NCBI RefSeq assembly: GCF_004923295.1
Contig: NZ_CP039635.1
Coordinates: 392,501-456,500 of the forward strand
DNA: 64,000 bases
Source: Azospirillum sp. TSH100
GTDB lineage: Bacteria > Pseudomonadota > Alphaproteobacteria > Azospirillales > Azospirillaceae
Direction: 5' to 3'
The notes beneath the pieces are model-generated. The model did no database searches. It was not told the origin of the DNA and saw nothing but the letters and a program-made list of their open reading frames with translations. Made by a program: the position numbers and the translations under genes. This document shows positions 8,836 to 18,614 of this stretch, piece by piece; within the stretch, counting starts at the first letter, position 1; the number at the start of each line of letters is the position of its first letter.

Positions 8836-10299
8836 TCACGCCGAACTGACGGGATCGAGGTCCGGCCGGCCGGCCATCCGCGAGCTTCGCTTGGCAGAGG
8901 CCCCGTCGAGCAGGCCGCGCCATCGCACTCCATAGCCCAAGATTCGCCGCGCGACATCCGGGGGTGCCGTGGTCTGGCGATAGGCAACCTCGTCCCGGCC
9001 GTGATCCGCCTCGCCGGCCGCCAGCAGCGCGGCCCCCGCACTGGTCCCTGTCGTCCCGCTGGAGGCGAGGACCGGACGGCCGGTCAGCGCGCCCAGCGCC
9101 TCCAGGAACAGGTCGTTGCGGGCGAACGGCCCCTCGACGATGGTCGGGCCGCCGGCCGCCATCGCGCCCAGCATCTCTCCCGTCATCAGCGCCAGATAGA
9201 GGCTCGCCGCCGCCGCCCGCTCGCCGGGGGACAGGCTTGCCGGATCGGCGGTCCACCGCCCGGTGTGCGAGGGAAACGGCCCGGTTCCGGGGGAGAAGGT
9301 GGGAAGCGCCATCACCGCTCCGTCCAGCACCCGCCCGGTCTCCGCCGGCGATGGGACGGCACCGCTGCGTCCGGTCAGCAGATCATACTCCCGGCCCCCC
9401 ATGAAACGGGATGAGGGAACCGGCCGCCCCAGGGCATCGACATTCGCCAGCATGTCGCGCGCCGGGTCGAGCCTCGCCAAAGCCCCGCCCATTGCCCCGC
9501 CAACGGAAAGGGCGATCACCCAGGTGCCGGTCGACACCACCGACAGCGGCGCCTGCCGTCCCAGGATGTGCGGCAGCAGCGACGCGTTGGAATCGTGGAT
9601 GCCGCAATGAACGGGAACCGGCCGCTCACCCAGCCCGGCCTGCGCGGCGATCTCCGGACGGAGCATGCCGACCGCGGCGAAGGCGCTGTGCAGCGGCGGG
9701 AACTTCATCCGCCAGCCGGCCCGTCGGACCAGGGAGGAGAAGGTGCCGGACGCCGGCGCCCACAGATCGGTGTGGCAGCCGAGGGAGGTGACCTCGCTCG
9801 CCGCCACGCCGGTCAGCCGCCACACCCAATATTGCGGATAGAGAAGGATATGGCGGGCCCTGGCAAAAGAGTCGGGATGGAGGCGTTCCAGCCAATACAG
9901 CTGCCGCCCGAGATTCAGGCCGCAGGGCAGCCCCGGCGAGAAGCTTTCCTCGAAGCCGGGACGCAGCCGCTCATAGTCCGGGCCGGTCTCCTCCGGCAGC
10001 GCGCTTTCGTAATCGAGGACGGGAAGAACCAGCTCCCGGTCATCGACCAGTGCGGCGCAGGCGCCGTGCGTGGTGACGGAAATCGCATCCACCCGATGCT
10101 CAGCCGCGCAGGCCGCCAGCGACGCCAGCAGGAAGGACCAGAGCCTGTCGGTGTCGTAATGGGGATAGGGGCCATCGTGGCGGACGGCGTTCGGCTCGCT
10201 GGCGACGAACAGGTCGGCCCGCTGCGCCAGATCATGCAGAACAAGCTTGGCGTTGGTCTTGCCGACGTCGAAGACGGCGATGAAGCGGGGCTCCGTCAT
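8836..10299 (-). CDS. rhaK: L-rhamnulokinase-type FGGY carbohydrate kinase
   Basis: A 487-residue FGGY-family sugar kinase, last gene of the minus-strand rhamnose operon. The N-terminal phosphate-binding strand AVFDVGKTNAKLVL (about residues 9-22) and the start of the second ATPase lobe (SVVSTGTWVIAL, about 254-265) are clear. The C-terminal lobe has GPFARNDLFLEALGAL and the GTSAGAALLA ATP-site helix. In Rhizobium leguminosarum the RhaK kinase is encoded at this position and is also needed for activity of the ABC importer; that link is known for the family and inferred here. It starts 4 bp from the end of rhaU. Confidence 0.88.
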   Translation of the reverse strand: MTEPRFIAVFDVGKTNAKLVLHDLAQRADLFVASEPNAVRHDGPYPHYDTDRLWSFLLASLAACAAEHRVDAISVTTHGACAALVDDRELVLPVLDYESALPEETGPDYERLRPGFEESFSPGLPCGLNLGRQLYWLERLHPDSFARARHILLYPQYWVWRLTGVAASEVTSLGCHTDLWAPASGTFSSLVRRAGWRMKFPPLHSAFAAVGMLRPEIAAQAGLGERPVPVHCGIHDSNASLLPHILGRQAPLSVVSTGTWVIALSVGGAMGGALARLDPARDMLANVDALGRPVPSSRFMGGREYDLLTGRSGAVPSPAETGRVLDGAVMALPTFSPGTGPFPSHTGRWTADPASLSPGERAAAASLYLALMTGEMLGAMAAGGPTIVEGPFARNDLFLEALGALTGRPVLASSGTTGTSAGAALLAAGEADHGRDEVAYRQTTAPPDVARRILGYGVRWRGLLDGASAKRSSRMAGRPDLDPVSSA

Positions 10300-10302
10300 G
10301 CG

Positions 10303-10644
10303 TCAGTCCATGTGGAAGAGGGTGACGAGCGGCGTGACCGCCGGCTCGTTGTCCGGCTTGGTTTCCATGATGTCGGCCATCATCGCCCACCAGCGCCGCA
10401 TCACCGGATGCTGCGGCAGCGCGTCCATGCCATGGTCGCGGCGGCGCCACAGCACGCCGAACAGATGGCCGGTCTCGCGGTCGAGATGGATCGAGTAGTC
10501 GGTGACCCCGGCCTCCCGCAGCAGCTCCACCAGTTCCGGGAAGATGCGGTCATGCCGCGCCTTGTACTCCGCCTCCATCCCCGGCTTCAGGTTCATGCGG
10601 AAGGCGTATTTCTCGTGCGTGTCGCGATTCATTGTGGGGGTCAT
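10303..10644 (-). CDS. rhaU: L-rhamnose mutarotase
   Basis: A 113-residue protein matching RhaU/RhaM (about 104 residues). It interconverts alpha and beta anomers of L-rhamnose so that the isomerase can use both. Family residues visible are [43 protein letters not shown] and the late [11 protein letters not shown]. The ATG at 10644 overlaps the rhaQ stop as ATGA. A second ATG at 10632 gives a slightly shorter protein that begins closer to the conserved core. Confidence 0.92.
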   Translation of the reverse strand: MTPTMNRDTHEKYAFRMNLKPGMEAEYKARHDRIFPELVELLREAGVTDYSIHLDRETGHLFGVLWRRRDHGMDALPQHPVMRRWWAMMADIMETKPDNEPAVTPLVTLFHMD

Positions 10645-11708
10645 GCCGCCGGCCTCCGCAGCCGGGCCGACAGCCGGCGCAGCAGGATGGGCAGGGCGAC
10701 GACGGTGATCAGCATGGCGCCGACCACGATCGACATGATGATGCCCGACACGTTCAGCAGGCCGAGCCCGAAGGTCAGCAGCCCCATGACCAGCGCCGCC
10801 AGCACGACGCCGGGGATGGTGCCGGTCCCGCCGGTGATCGCCACGCCGCCCAGCACCACCATGGTGACGATATCGAGCTCCCAGCCGGTGGCGATCGACG
10901 GCCGGGTGGACCCGAGCCGGCTGGTCAGCATGACCGAGGCGAGCCCGGCGGCCAGCCCCGCCGCCAGGAACAGCCAGAACTTCACCCGCCGGACGCGCAG
11001 CCCGGAAAACTCGGCGGCGGCCGGATTGTGGCCGATCGCCCGCACCGTCCGCCCGAAGGCGGTGCCGTGCAGCACGATGCCGGCAAGCAGTGCCAAACCG
11101 AGGAAGACGGTGAACTCGAAGGACAGCCATTCCCAGACATAGCCCTGGCCGAAATAGGCGAACTCGGCGGGATAGCGGGTGTAGGCGCCGTCGCCGAGGA
11201 TGCCGTAGGCCAGCCCGCGGAACAGGCTCATGGTGCCGATGGTGGCAACGATGGAGGGCAGTTCCAGCACCGTCACCAGCACCCCATTCAGCGCGCCGCA
11301 GGCCAGCCCGGTGGCGAGCCCGACCGCGACGATGACGGCGGCCGGATGGCCGGCGGCGGCGGTCATCCCCATCATGGTGGAAGCCAGCGCGATGATCCCG
11401 GCGACCGAGATGTCGATCTCCGCCGACAGGATGACGAAGGCCAGCGCCAGGGCGACGATCGCCTTTTCCGTGAAATTGAAGGTGGCGTCCGACAGGTTCC
11501 AGATGTCGAGGAAATAGGGCGAGGCCAGACTGGCGGCGGTGACGATCGCCGCGATCAGGGCGAGCAGCAGCGTCTCCCAGCTGCGCAGCAGCGCCAGCGC
11601 CGGCGCGTCGCCGCGGTCGGGGATGAAGCGGACCGGCCGGGCGTCGCCATCCCGCTTCGCCGCGTCGTCCTGGGCGCCCGACGGCACCTTGGCGTCCAAC
11701 ATGGTCAT
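10641..11708 (-). CDS. rhaQ: Rhamnose ABC transporter permease
   Basis: A 355-residue inner-membrane permease of the RbsC/BPD_transp_2 family with about eight to ten hydrophobic segments. It contains [14 protein letters not shown] (about residues 94-107), the conserved motif of sugar CUT2 permeases. It also has [22 protein letters not shown] and a C-terminal [14 protein letters not shown]. The charged head of about 40 residues before the first membrane helix is longer than usual. Its ATG (11708) overlaps the rhaP stop and its stop overlaps the rhaU start. It should form the membrane channel together with RhaP. Confidence 0.92.
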   Translation of the reverse strand: MTMLDAKVPSGAQDDAAKRDGDARPVRFIPDRGDAPALALLRSWETLLLALIAAIVTAASLASPYFLDIWNLSDATFNFTEKAIVALALAFVILSAEIDISVAGIIALASTMMGMTAAAGHPAAVIVAVGLATGLACGALNGVLVTVLELPSIVATIGTMSLFRGLAYGILGDGAYTRYPAEFAYFGQGYVWEWLSFEFTVFLGLALLAGIVLHGTAFGRTVRAIGHNPAAAEFSGLRVRRVKFWLFLAAGLAAGLASVMLTSRLGSTRPSIATGWELDIVTMVVLGGVAITGGTGTIPGVVLAALVMGLLTFGLGLLNVSGIIMSIVVGAMLITVVALPILLRRLSARLRRPAA

Positions 11709-12706
11709 GCTCCGGTCTCCTGCCCGGCGGTCAGGCGCCGGAGGATGATGCGGCCCTTGGTCCGTTCCGCCCGCGTGTTGAGGATGACGGCGGCGATGAT
11801 GATCGCGCCGGAAATGCTCATCTGCCAGAAGGGCGAGATGCCGACGACCGGCAGGGCGTTCTTGATGATGCCGAGGAACAGCGCGCCGAGAACCGCGCCG
11901 CCGACCGACCCCAGCCCGCCGGAGATCGACACGCCGCCGATGACGCAGGCGGCGATCACGTCCAGCTCGAAGCCGGCGGCGATGTCGACATAGGCGACGG
12001 CGAAGCGCGACACCCAGAGATAGCCGCACAGCCCGGCCAGCAGGCCCGAGAAGCAGAAGGCGCGGAACACCGTGCGGCCGGCGTCGATCCCGGCATAGGC
12101 CGCCGCCGCCGGATTGCCGCCGACGGCGTAGAGCGCCCGTCCAGCCGCCGTACGGGTGAACAGCAGCGCCGCCAGCGCGATCACCGCCACCGCCGCCCAG
12201 GCCAGCAGCGGCAGGCCGAACAGCATCATGCGCGGCAGGTCGAGATAGGCGTGCGACATCTGGAAGGTGTTCACCCACTCGCCGCCCGACAGCACGAAGG
12301 CCAATCCGCGGAAGATGGTCAGCGTCCCCAGCGTCACGACGATGGCCGGAAGCCCGACCTTCCACACCAGCAGCCCGTTCACCGCCCCCAGCGCCAGCCC
12401 CATCGCGGCGGAGCCGAACACCAGCAGCGGCACCGGAATGCCGGGATAGGCGGCGTTCAGCATGGCGCCCGCCATGCCGGTCAGCGCGAGGTTGGCCGCC
12501 ACCGACAGATCGATCGAGCGGGTCAGGATGACCGCCGTCTGGGCGATCGCCAGGATGATGAGGATGGCGCTGTCGGTGAACACCCCGGCAAGGTTGGCCG
12601 GCGTCACGAAGTCCGGCGCCCGCAGCGCGATCAGCCCCAGCAGCAGCAGTCCGACGACCAGCAGCAGCGCCTCGCGCCGCTTCGGCAGGTGAGTGAGCGG
12701 GCTCAT
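11705..12706 (-). CDS. rhaP: Rhamnose ABC transporter permease
   Basis: A 333-residue CUT2-type permease, paralogous to the next gene. Motifs include [16 protein letters not shown] (the SIDLSV signature, about residues 62-77), [22 protein letters not shown] and [17 protein letters not shown] near the end. About nine transmembrane segments are evident. The ATG at 12706 overlaps the rhaT stop (ATGA); the much longer upstream frame is the antisense-like, Arg/Gly-rich part of rhaT and is not coding. It pairs with RhaQ and the RhaT ATPase. Confidence 0.92.
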   Translation of the reverse strand: MSPLTHLPKRREALLLVVGLLLLGLIALRAPDFVTPANLAGVFTDSAILIILAIAQTAVILTRSIDLSVAANLALTGMAGAMLNAAYPGIPVPLLVFGSAAMGLALGAVNGLLVWKVGLPAIVVTLGTLTIFRGLAFVLSGGEWVNTFQMSHAYLDLPRMMLFGLPLLAWAAVAVIALAALLFTRTAAGRALYAVGGNPAAAAYAGIDAGRTVFRAFCFSGLLAGLCGYLWVSRFAVAYVDIAAGFELDVIAACVIGGVSISGGLGSVGGAVLGALFLGIIKNALPVVGISPFWQMSISGAIIIAAVILNTRAERTKGRIILRRLTAGQETGA

Positions 12707-14265
12707 GCCGCGACCTCCATGTTTCCGGTCGCCGCGCGCACCAGCGTCTCGGCGGACAGCCCGTCGCGGTCGTGGATGCCGGCCTGCCGGCCTTCGCGCA
12801 TCACCAGCACGCGGTCGCTCATGCCCAGGATCTCCGGCAGCTCGGACGAGATCATGACGACCGCCAGCCCCTGCGCCGCCAGTTCGCTGATGAAGGCGTG
12901 GACCGCCGCCTTGGACCCGATGTCGATGCCCTTCGACGGCTCGTCGAGGATGATGACCTTCGGCCCGGTGGCCAGCCACTTGCCGATCACCACCTTCTGC
13001 TGGTTGCCGCCGGACAGCGTGCCGACCGGCTGCGACAGCGACGCCGCCCGCAGATCGAAACGGTCGGCATAGGTGCGCGCCATGGCGAATTCGGCCTTGC
13101 GGCGCAGGAAACCGCCACGGCTGACGGCGCCCAGCGACGCCAGCGTGACGTTCTCGGCGATCGGCATGGCGAGCACCGCGCCGTGCCGGCCGCGCTCCTC
13201 CGGCACATAGACCAGCCCGGCCTCGATCGCCTGACGGGGAGAGCGGATGACCACCTCGCGGCCGTCGATCGCCACCCGCCCGCGCGACGGCCGGGTGATG
13301 CCGAACAGCGACTGGCAGAACTCCGACCGGCCGGCGCCGACGAGGCCGTACAGGCCCAGGATCTCGCCCCGCCGCAGTTGGAACCCGATGCCGTCGAATT
13401 CGGTGGGATGCGAATAATCCTCGACCTCCAGCACCAGCTCACGCGGGACCACGGCGATCTTGGGGAAGGTCTGCTCGATGGGCCGGCCGACCATCAGGCG
13501 GACGATCTCCGCCTGATCGGTGCCGGCCAGCACCCCCGCCCCCACCGACCGGCCGTCGCGGAAGACGGCGTAATCGTCGGCGATGCGGAAGACCTCCTCG
13601 AACTTGTGGCTGATGAACAGGATGGCGCGGCCCTGCGCCTTCAGCGCCTCGACGATGGCGAAGAGTTCCTCCGCCTCCTTCTGGGACAGGGCGGCGGTCG
13701 GCTCGTCCATCACGATCACCCGCGCCTCGATCGACAGGGCGCGGGCCACCGCCACCAGATGGCGCTGGCCGATCGACAGATCCTTCAACCGGGTGCGCGG
13801 CCCGAACGGCGCGTCGAGCGAGCGCAGCAGCGCGGCGGCGCGCTCGTTGGCGGCCTTCCAGTCGACCAGCCCGAACCGCGTCTTCGGCGCATGGCCGAGG
13901 AAGATGTTCTCGGCGACGCTCAATTCGTCGAACAGCACCGTCTCCTGGTGGATGGCGGTGATGCCGGCGGCTTCCGCCACGGCGGGCGAGCCGAAGACGA
14001 CCGGCCTGCCGTCGATCAGGATGTCGCCGCCGTCCGGCCGGTAGATGCCGGTCATGGTCTTGACCAGCGTCGATTTGCCGGCGCCATTCTCGCCGATCAG
14101 CGCGGTGACCCGCCCGGCGCGCAGGGTCAGGGTCACGTCCGACAGCGCCCGCACGCCGGGAAACAGCTTGGTGATCCCGCGCATCTCCAGAACGGGCGTA
14201 TCCGGTGCGGAGGATGGTCGATCGGCTGTGGTGGGATGGAGTTGGGCAGGACGGAGGGTTGACAT
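12703..14265 (-). CDS. rhaT: Rhamnose ABC transporter duplicated ATPase
   Basis: A 520-residue protein with two ABC ATPase halves, as in RbsA/XylG. The first half has Walker [10 protein letters not shown] (about residues 58-66), signature LSIGQRH and Walker [12 protein letters not shown]. The second half has the usual degenerate P-loop GLVGAGRSE, signature LSGGNQQKV and [12 protein letters not shown]. It energises uptake through RhaP/RhaQ. The ATG at 14265 was chosen with AGGCAGG upstream; an ATG at 14295 would add ten residues. A 109-bp gap separates it from rhaS, often the site of differential expression of the binding protein. Confidence 0.92.
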   Translation of the reverse strand: MSTLRPAQLHPTTADRPSSAPDTPVLEMRGITKLFPGVRALSDVTLTLRAGRVTALIGENGAGKSTLVKTMTGIYRPDGGDILIDGRPVVFGSPAVAEAAGITAIHQETVLFDELSVAENIFLGHAPKTRFGLVDWKAANERAAALLRSLDAPFGPRTRLKDLSIGQRHLVAVARALSIEARVIVMDEPTAALSQKEAEELFAIVEALKAQGRAILFISHKFEEVFRIADDYAVFRDGRSVGAGVLAGTDQAEIVRLMVGRPIEQTFPKIAVVPRELVLEVEDYSHPTEFDGIGFQLRRGEILGLYGLVGAGRSEFCQSLFGITRPSRGRVAIDGREVVIRSPRQAIEAGLVYVPEERGRHGAVLAMPIAENVTLASLGAVSRGGFLRRKAEFAMARTYADRFDLRAASLSQPVGTLSGGNQQKVVIGKWLATGPKVIILDEPSKGIDIGSKAAVHAFISELAAQGLAVVMISSELPEILGMSDRVLVMREGRQAGIHDRDGLSAETLVRAATGNMEVAA

Positions 14266-14374
14266 CGGACAAGCCTGCCTGTCGTTGAGCCGCAAAGGTC
14301 GGTCGCGGGGAGCGCGATGCAGGGGATGGCCGGCGGACCGCAGCGGGGCCCGCCGGCCGCTTCAGCGCGTCCGA

Positions 14375-15388
14375 TCAGAAGATCTTGGCGAACTGGTCGA
14401 TGTTGGAGGCGTCATAGGTGAAGGGATCGCCCATGGCCGCCTCGCCGCCCTTGCCGACGGTGATCTCGCCCATGCGGCCGGCCTTCAGCTTGGCACCTTC
14501 CGGGACCGAGGTCATCTTGCCCTTCACCAGATCGTAGGACAGCATGGTGGCGGTGTAGCCGAGGTCGATCGGGTTCCAGATGGCGAAGGATTTGCTGGCG
14601 CCCGACTTGATGGCGCCGGCCATCTCCGACGGCAGCCCGAGCCCGGTGACGTAGACCTCGCCGATCTTGCCGGCGTCCTTCACCGCCTGGGCGGCGGCGA
14701 CGATGCCGACCGAGGTCGGGGCGATGATCGCCTTGACCTGGGGATAGGTCTTCAGCAGCGCCTGGGTCTCGCGATAGCTCTTGTCCGACAGGTCGTCGCC
14801 ATAGACGGTGGTGACGATCTTCAGGCCGGGATAGTTGGGCAGCGCCTTCTTCATCTCCTCGATCCAGATGTTCTGGTTGGTCGAGGTGGCGGTCGCCGAC
14901 AGGATGGCGGCGTCGCCCTTGCCGTCCGGCAGGGCGGCGGCGGCGAGCTTCAGGTTGATGTTGCCGATCAGCTGGTTGGACGACGGGTTCAGATGCATCA
15001 GCCGGCCCTTGGCCGACACGCCCGAATCCCACGAGATCACCTTGATGCCGCGCTGCATCGCCTTGCTCAGCGCCGGAACCAGCGCGTCGGGGTCGTTGGC
15101 GGACACGGCGATGGCGTCGACCTTCTGCGAGATCAGCGCGTTGATGACCTCGATCTGGCCTTCGGCCGAGGTGGTGGTCGGGCCGGTGTAGATGATCTCG
15201 ACGCCGCCGAGCTCCTTCGCCGCCTCCTGGGCGCCCCGGTTGGCCGCCTCGAAGAAGCCGTTGCCGAGCGACTTCACCACCAGCGCGATGCGGACCTTGT
15301 CCTGCGCCGCGGCCGGAGTGATGGCGCAAACGGCGGTGAGGCCGACCGCCATCGCGACCGGCAGAAGCATTTTGCTGAACACCGACAT
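14375..15388 (-). CDS. rhaS: Rhamnose-binding periplasmic protein
   Basis: A 337-residue type I periplasmic binding protein. It starts with a Sec signal peptide (MSVFSKMLLPVAMAVGLTA, cleavage likely after PAAAQ at about residue 29). The mature part begins DKVRIALVVKSLGNGFFEAAN, the usual sugar-binding-protein strand and ligand loop. GGGGAGGAA eight bases before the ATG at 15388 supports this start rather than the one six codons earlier. It is the substrate-recognition subunit that delivers rhamnose to RhaP/Q/T and is encoded 45 bp downstream of the regulator. Confidence 0.9.
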   Translation of the reverse strand: MSVFSKMLLPVAMAVGLTAVCAITPAAAQDKVRIALVVKSLGNGFFEAANRGAQEAAKELGGVEIIYTGPTTTSAEGQIEVINALISQKVDAIAVSANDPDALVPALSKAMQRGIKVISWDSGVSAKGRLMHLNPSSNQLIGNINLKLAAAALPDGKGDAAILSATATSTNQNIWIEEMKKALPNYPGLKIVTTVYGDDLSDKSYRETQALLKTYPQVKAIIAPTSVGIVAAAQAVKDAGKIGEVYVTGLGLPSEMAGAIKSGASKSFAIWNPIDLGYTATMLSYDLVKGKMTSVPEGAKLKAGRMGEITVGKGGEAAMGDPFTYDASNIDQFAKIF

Positions 15389-15433
15389 TCTTTGTTTCCT
15401 CCCCATTTCGTGTTTGCTTGCAAGCTTGGCGGG

Positions 15434-16243
15434 TCAGGCGACCTCCGACGGTTCCTCCAGCGCCCTGCGGTCGGCGGGGGCGACGATCAGGCGGACGCCG
15501 GCCGCCTCGATCGTCCGGGCGGCGGCGTCGCTGATACCGTCGTCGGTGATGATGGTGTGCGCCCGCTCCAGCGGAACGATGATCATCGAGGAGCGGGCGT
15601 CGAACTTCGAGGAGTCGACCAGCACCACCAGCTCGTCGGCCTGACGCATCAGCCGCTGTTCGGACTGGATGATCAGCGGATCGCCCTCGCCGATGCCGTA
15701 GGCGGAGATGCTCTGCGCGCCCATGAACATCCGCCTTGCGCGGAAATGAGCGATTCCGTCGCTTTCGAACGGGCTCAGGATCAGCCCCTGTTCGCGGTAC
15801 ACCGCGCCGGCCGGCAGCAGCACCGTGCATTTCGAATGCTTGATGAGATGCTCGGCGATCATGAAGGAGTTGGTCATCACCTGCATCTGGCGGTCCGCCA
15901 TGTGGTGGACCATCTGGAAGGTGGTGGTGCCGCCATTGATGACGATGGCGTCGCCGGGCTCGCACAGATCCACCGCCGCCCGGGCGATCAGGCGCTTTTC
16001 CACCTGCTTGACCGTTTCGGCCATGCGGAAAGGCCGGGCGGTGATGGTGCCGTAGGGCGACGGCGTGATCGCCTCGGCGCCGCCGCGCACCTTGCGCAGC
16101 TTCTTCTGAAGCGCCAGCGCCGCGATATCCCGGCGGATCGTCGCCTCCGACGCGCCGGTCAGCTCCGCCAGATCGCCGACCGAGGCCACCGACCGGCTCT
16201 GCACCAGCCCCAGAATGATCCGATGGCGTTCGCTTTCCAGCAT
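15434..16243 (-). CDS. rhaR: DeoR-family rhamnose-operon repressor
   Basis: A 269-residue DeoR-type regulator. The N-terminal helix-turn-helix (VGDLAELTGASEATIRRDIAAL, about residues 22-43) includes the family SExTIRRDI recognition helix. It is followed by a sugar-phosphate-isomerase-like effector domain (VINGGTTTF, FMGAQSISAYG, DSSKF). In R. leguminosarum a DeoR-type RhaR negatively regulates the divergent rha operons; the same layout is seen here. GGGAGGATCGA precedes the ATG. The likely effector is a phosphorylated rhamnose metabolite (family knowledge). Confidence 0.88.
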   Translation of the reverse strand: MLESERHRIILGLVQSRSVASVGDLAELTGASEATIRRDIAALALQKKLRKVRGGAEAITPSPYGTITARPFRMAETVKQVEKRLIARAAVDLCEPGDAIVINGGTTTFQMVHHMADRQMQVMTNSFMIAEHLIKHSKCTVLLPAGAVYREQGLILSPFESDGIAHFRARRMFMGAQSISAYGIGEGDPLIIQSEQRLMRQADELVVLVDSSKFDARSSMIIVPLERAHTIITDDGISDAAARTIEAAGVRLIVAPADRRALEEPSEVA

Positions 16244-16466
16244 TCGATCCTCCCTTTCGCAAACTGTTGCCCTAACGAACCATATCCGTCAATCATTTTC
16301 GATCATGTACGCGCAAATTTTGATCGGAGATGATTTTTTATGATCGGAATTGTTGACTTCCGACCGATCGATCGGCAATACGAATGATCAGCGGCACAGC
16401 CTATTGCCCGCCGATGTGATTGGGGCAGGCGTGATTTGGGCAGGCGTGACCAAGGAGGACTCGAAC
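16244..16466. promoter_or_regulatory. Divergent rhaR/rhaD control region with repeated TGATCGGA boxes
   Basis: This 223-bp gap separates the two divergent rhamnose operons. It is AT-richer than its surroundings and holds TGATCGGA at 16321-16328 and again at 16341-16348, exactly 20 bp apart, with a further TGAT at 16331. It also holds GATCAT at 16301-16306 and CCGATCGATCGG at 16362-16373, which is palindromic. The in-phase repeats are good candidates for DeoR-type RhaR binding. Nearer rhaD there is a tandem 15-bp repeat (16417-16431 and 16432-16446, one mismatch). AAGGAGG at 16451-16457 is the rhaD ribosome site. Confidence 0.6.
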
Positions 16467-18569
16467 ATGACCGACACGAACGGCGCCCGGCGCCTGGAGA
16501 ACCTGTGGGACGACAAGGTCGCGGACGCGCTGGACGAGCCGGGGCGGCTCCTCTACCGCTCCAACCTTCTCGGATCGGACAAGCGGATCACCAATTACGG
16601 CGGCGGCAACACGTCGGGCAAGATCACCATGCCCGACCCGCTGAGCGGCGAGCCGGTGCCGGTCCTGTGGGTGAAGGGATCGGGGGGCGATGTCGGCACC
16701 ATGAAGCTCGACGGCTTCTCGACGCTCTACATGGACAAGCTCCTGCGCCTGCGCGACCTGTACCGGGGCGAGGCGCACGAGGACGAGATGGTCGGCTACC
16801 TGCCCCATTGCACCTTCAACCTCAACCCGCGCGCCGCCTCGATCGACACGCCGCTGCATGCCTATCTTCCGCACCGCCATGTCGATCACATGCATCCCGA
16901 CGCGGTGATCGCCATCGCCGCGACGGCCAACAGCCGCGAGATCACCTGCAAGGTCTATGGCGACGAGATCGGCTGGCTGCCCTGGCGCCGTCCGGGCTTC
17001 CAGCTCGGGCTGGAGCTGGCGAAGTTCGCCGCGGCGAATCCGGAAGCCAAGGGCGTCGTGCTGGAAGGCCACGGCCTGTTCACCTGGGGCGACAGCTCGA
17101 AGGCCTGCTACGAGACGACGCTGCGCATCATCAACGCGGCCATCGCCTGGTTCGAGCGTGAGACTGCGGGCAAGGCGGCCTTTGGCGGAGCGGTGGTGCC
17201 GACCCTGCCGCCGGCCGAACGGCAGGCCGTCGCCGCAAGGCTGATGCCGGCCATCCGCGGCCTGATCGGCGGCGACGAGAAGAAGGCCGGCCATTTCGAC
17301 GACAGCGCCGCCGTGCTGGAGTTCGTCGGCTCGCGCGATCTGGCGCCGCTGGCGGCGCTCGGCACCTCCTGCCCCGACCATTTCCTGCGCACCAAGATCC
17401 GGCCGCTGGTGCTGCCCTTCGATCCGGTCGCGGGCAACCTCGACGCCGTGCTCGCCAGGCTGCCGGATGCCGTCGCCGCCTACCGCGCCGACTACGCCGC
17501 CTATTACGGGCGCTGCCGCCGTCTGGACTCGCCGGCCATGCGTGATCCGAACGCCATCGTCTATCTGGTGCCCGGCGTCGGCATGCTGACCTTCGCCCGC
17601 GACAAGGCGACCGCCCGCATCGCCGGGGAGTTCTACGTCAACGCCATCAACGTCATGCGCGGCGCCTCGTCGGTCAGCAGCTACTGCGGCCTGCCGGAAC
17701 AGGAAGCCTTCGACATCGAATACTGGCTCTTGGAAGAAGCCAAACTCCAGCGCATGCCGAAGCCCAAGGCGTTGGCCGGACGCTCCGCCCTGGTGACCGG
17801 CGGCGCCGGCGGCATCGGCCGCGCCACCGCCGAGCGCATGCTGCGCGAGGGGGCCTGCGTCGTCCTCGCCGACATCGACGGACCGGCGCTGGAGGCCGCC
17901 TCGCAGGAGCTTGCCCGCGCCTACGGCAAGGATCAGGTGCGTTCCCTCCTGCTCGACGTGACCGACGAGAGTGCGGTGCGCGACGGCTTCGCCAAGGCCT
18001 GCGTCGAGTTCGGCGGCTTGGACATCCTGGTGTCGAACGCCGGCATCGCCTCCTCCGCGCCGATCGAGGCGACCGAGCTGTCGGTGTGGACGCGCAACAT
18101 GGACATCCTGTCCACCGGCTATTTCCTAGTGGCGCGCGAGGCGTTCCGCCTGTTCCTCGCCCAGGGGATCGGCGGATCGGTGGTGTTCGTCGCCTCCAAG
18201 AACGGGCTCGCCGCCTCGCCGAACGCGGCGGCCTACTGCACGGCGAAGGCGGCGGAAATCCATCTGGCCCGCTGTCTGGCGCTGGAAGGCGCGCCGGCCG
18301 GCATCCGCGTCAACGTCGTCAACCCCGACGCCGTGCTGCGCGGCTCCAAGATCTGGAACGGCGAATGGCGCGAACAGCGCGCCGCCGCCTCCAACCTGTC
18401 GGTGGAACAGCTGGAAGACCATTACCGCAACCGTTCCCTGCTGAAGCGCTCGGTCTATCCGGAGGACGTCGCCGAAGCGATCTATTTCCTGGCCTCCGAC
18501 GCCTCCGCCAAATCGACGGGCAACATCGTCAACGTCGACGCCGGCAATGCCCAATCCTTCACGCGCTGA
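16467..18569 (+). CDS. rhaD: Bifunctional rhamnulose-1-phosphate aldolase / lactaldehyde dehydrogenase
   Basis: A 700-residue fusion. Residues about 1-430 form a class II aldolase domain with metal-ligand histidines in HRHVDHMHPD (about 136-145) and EGHGLF (about 200). Residues about 440-700 form a short-chain dehydrogenase with TGGAGGIG (about 446-453), SNAGIAS and the YCTAK catalytic YxxxK (about 590). The aldolase splits L-rhamnulose-1-phosphate into DHAP and L-lactaldehyde, which the second domain oxidises. The ATG at 16467 follows AAGGAGG and removes a 39-residue unlikely head present in the longest frame. It is the first gene of the divergent rhaDI operon. Confidence 0.93.
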   Translation: MTDTNGARRLENLWDDKVADALDEPGRLLYRSNLLGSDKRITNYGGGNTSGKITMPDPLSGEPVPVLWVKGSGGDVGTMKLDGFSTLYMDKLLRLRDLYRGEAHEDEMVGYLPHCTFNLNPRAASIDTPLHAYLPHRHVDHMHPDAVIAIAATANSREITCKVYGDEIGWLPWRRPGFQLGLELAKFAAANPEAKGVVLEGHGLFTWGDSSKACYETTLRIINAAIAWFERETAGKAAFGGAVVPTLPPAERQAVAARLMPAIRGLIGGDEKKAGHFDDSAAVLEFVGSRDLAPLAALGTSCPDHFLRTKIRPLVLPFDPVAGNLDAVLARLPDAVAAYRADYAAYYGRCRRLDSPAMRDPNAIVYLVPGVGMLTFARDKATARIAGEFYVNAINVMRGASSVSSYCGLPEQEAFDIEYWLLEEAKLQRMPKPKALAGRSALVTGGAGGIGRATAERMLREGACVVLADIDGPALEAASQELARAYGKDQVRSLLLDVTDESAVRDGFAKACVEFGGLDILVSNAGIASSAPIEATELSVWTRNMDILSTGYFLVAREAFRLFLAQGIGGSVVFVASKNGLAASPNAAAYCTAKAAEIHLARCLALEGAPAGIRVNVVNPDAVLRGSKIWNGEWREQRAAASNLSVEQLEDHYRNRSLLKRSVYPEDVAEAIYFLASDASAKSTGNIVNVDAGNAQSFTR

Positions 18570-18614
18570 GTCCGGCGATAAGGCCCGTACAAAAAATCAC
18601 AAGGGACGTGCGAC

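Noticed and set aside
14045..16333. A 762-codon plus-strand frame opposite rhaT, rhaS and rhaR
   Set aside because: Shadow frame with no family features; the minus-strand genes have signal peptide, ABC and DeoR motifs.
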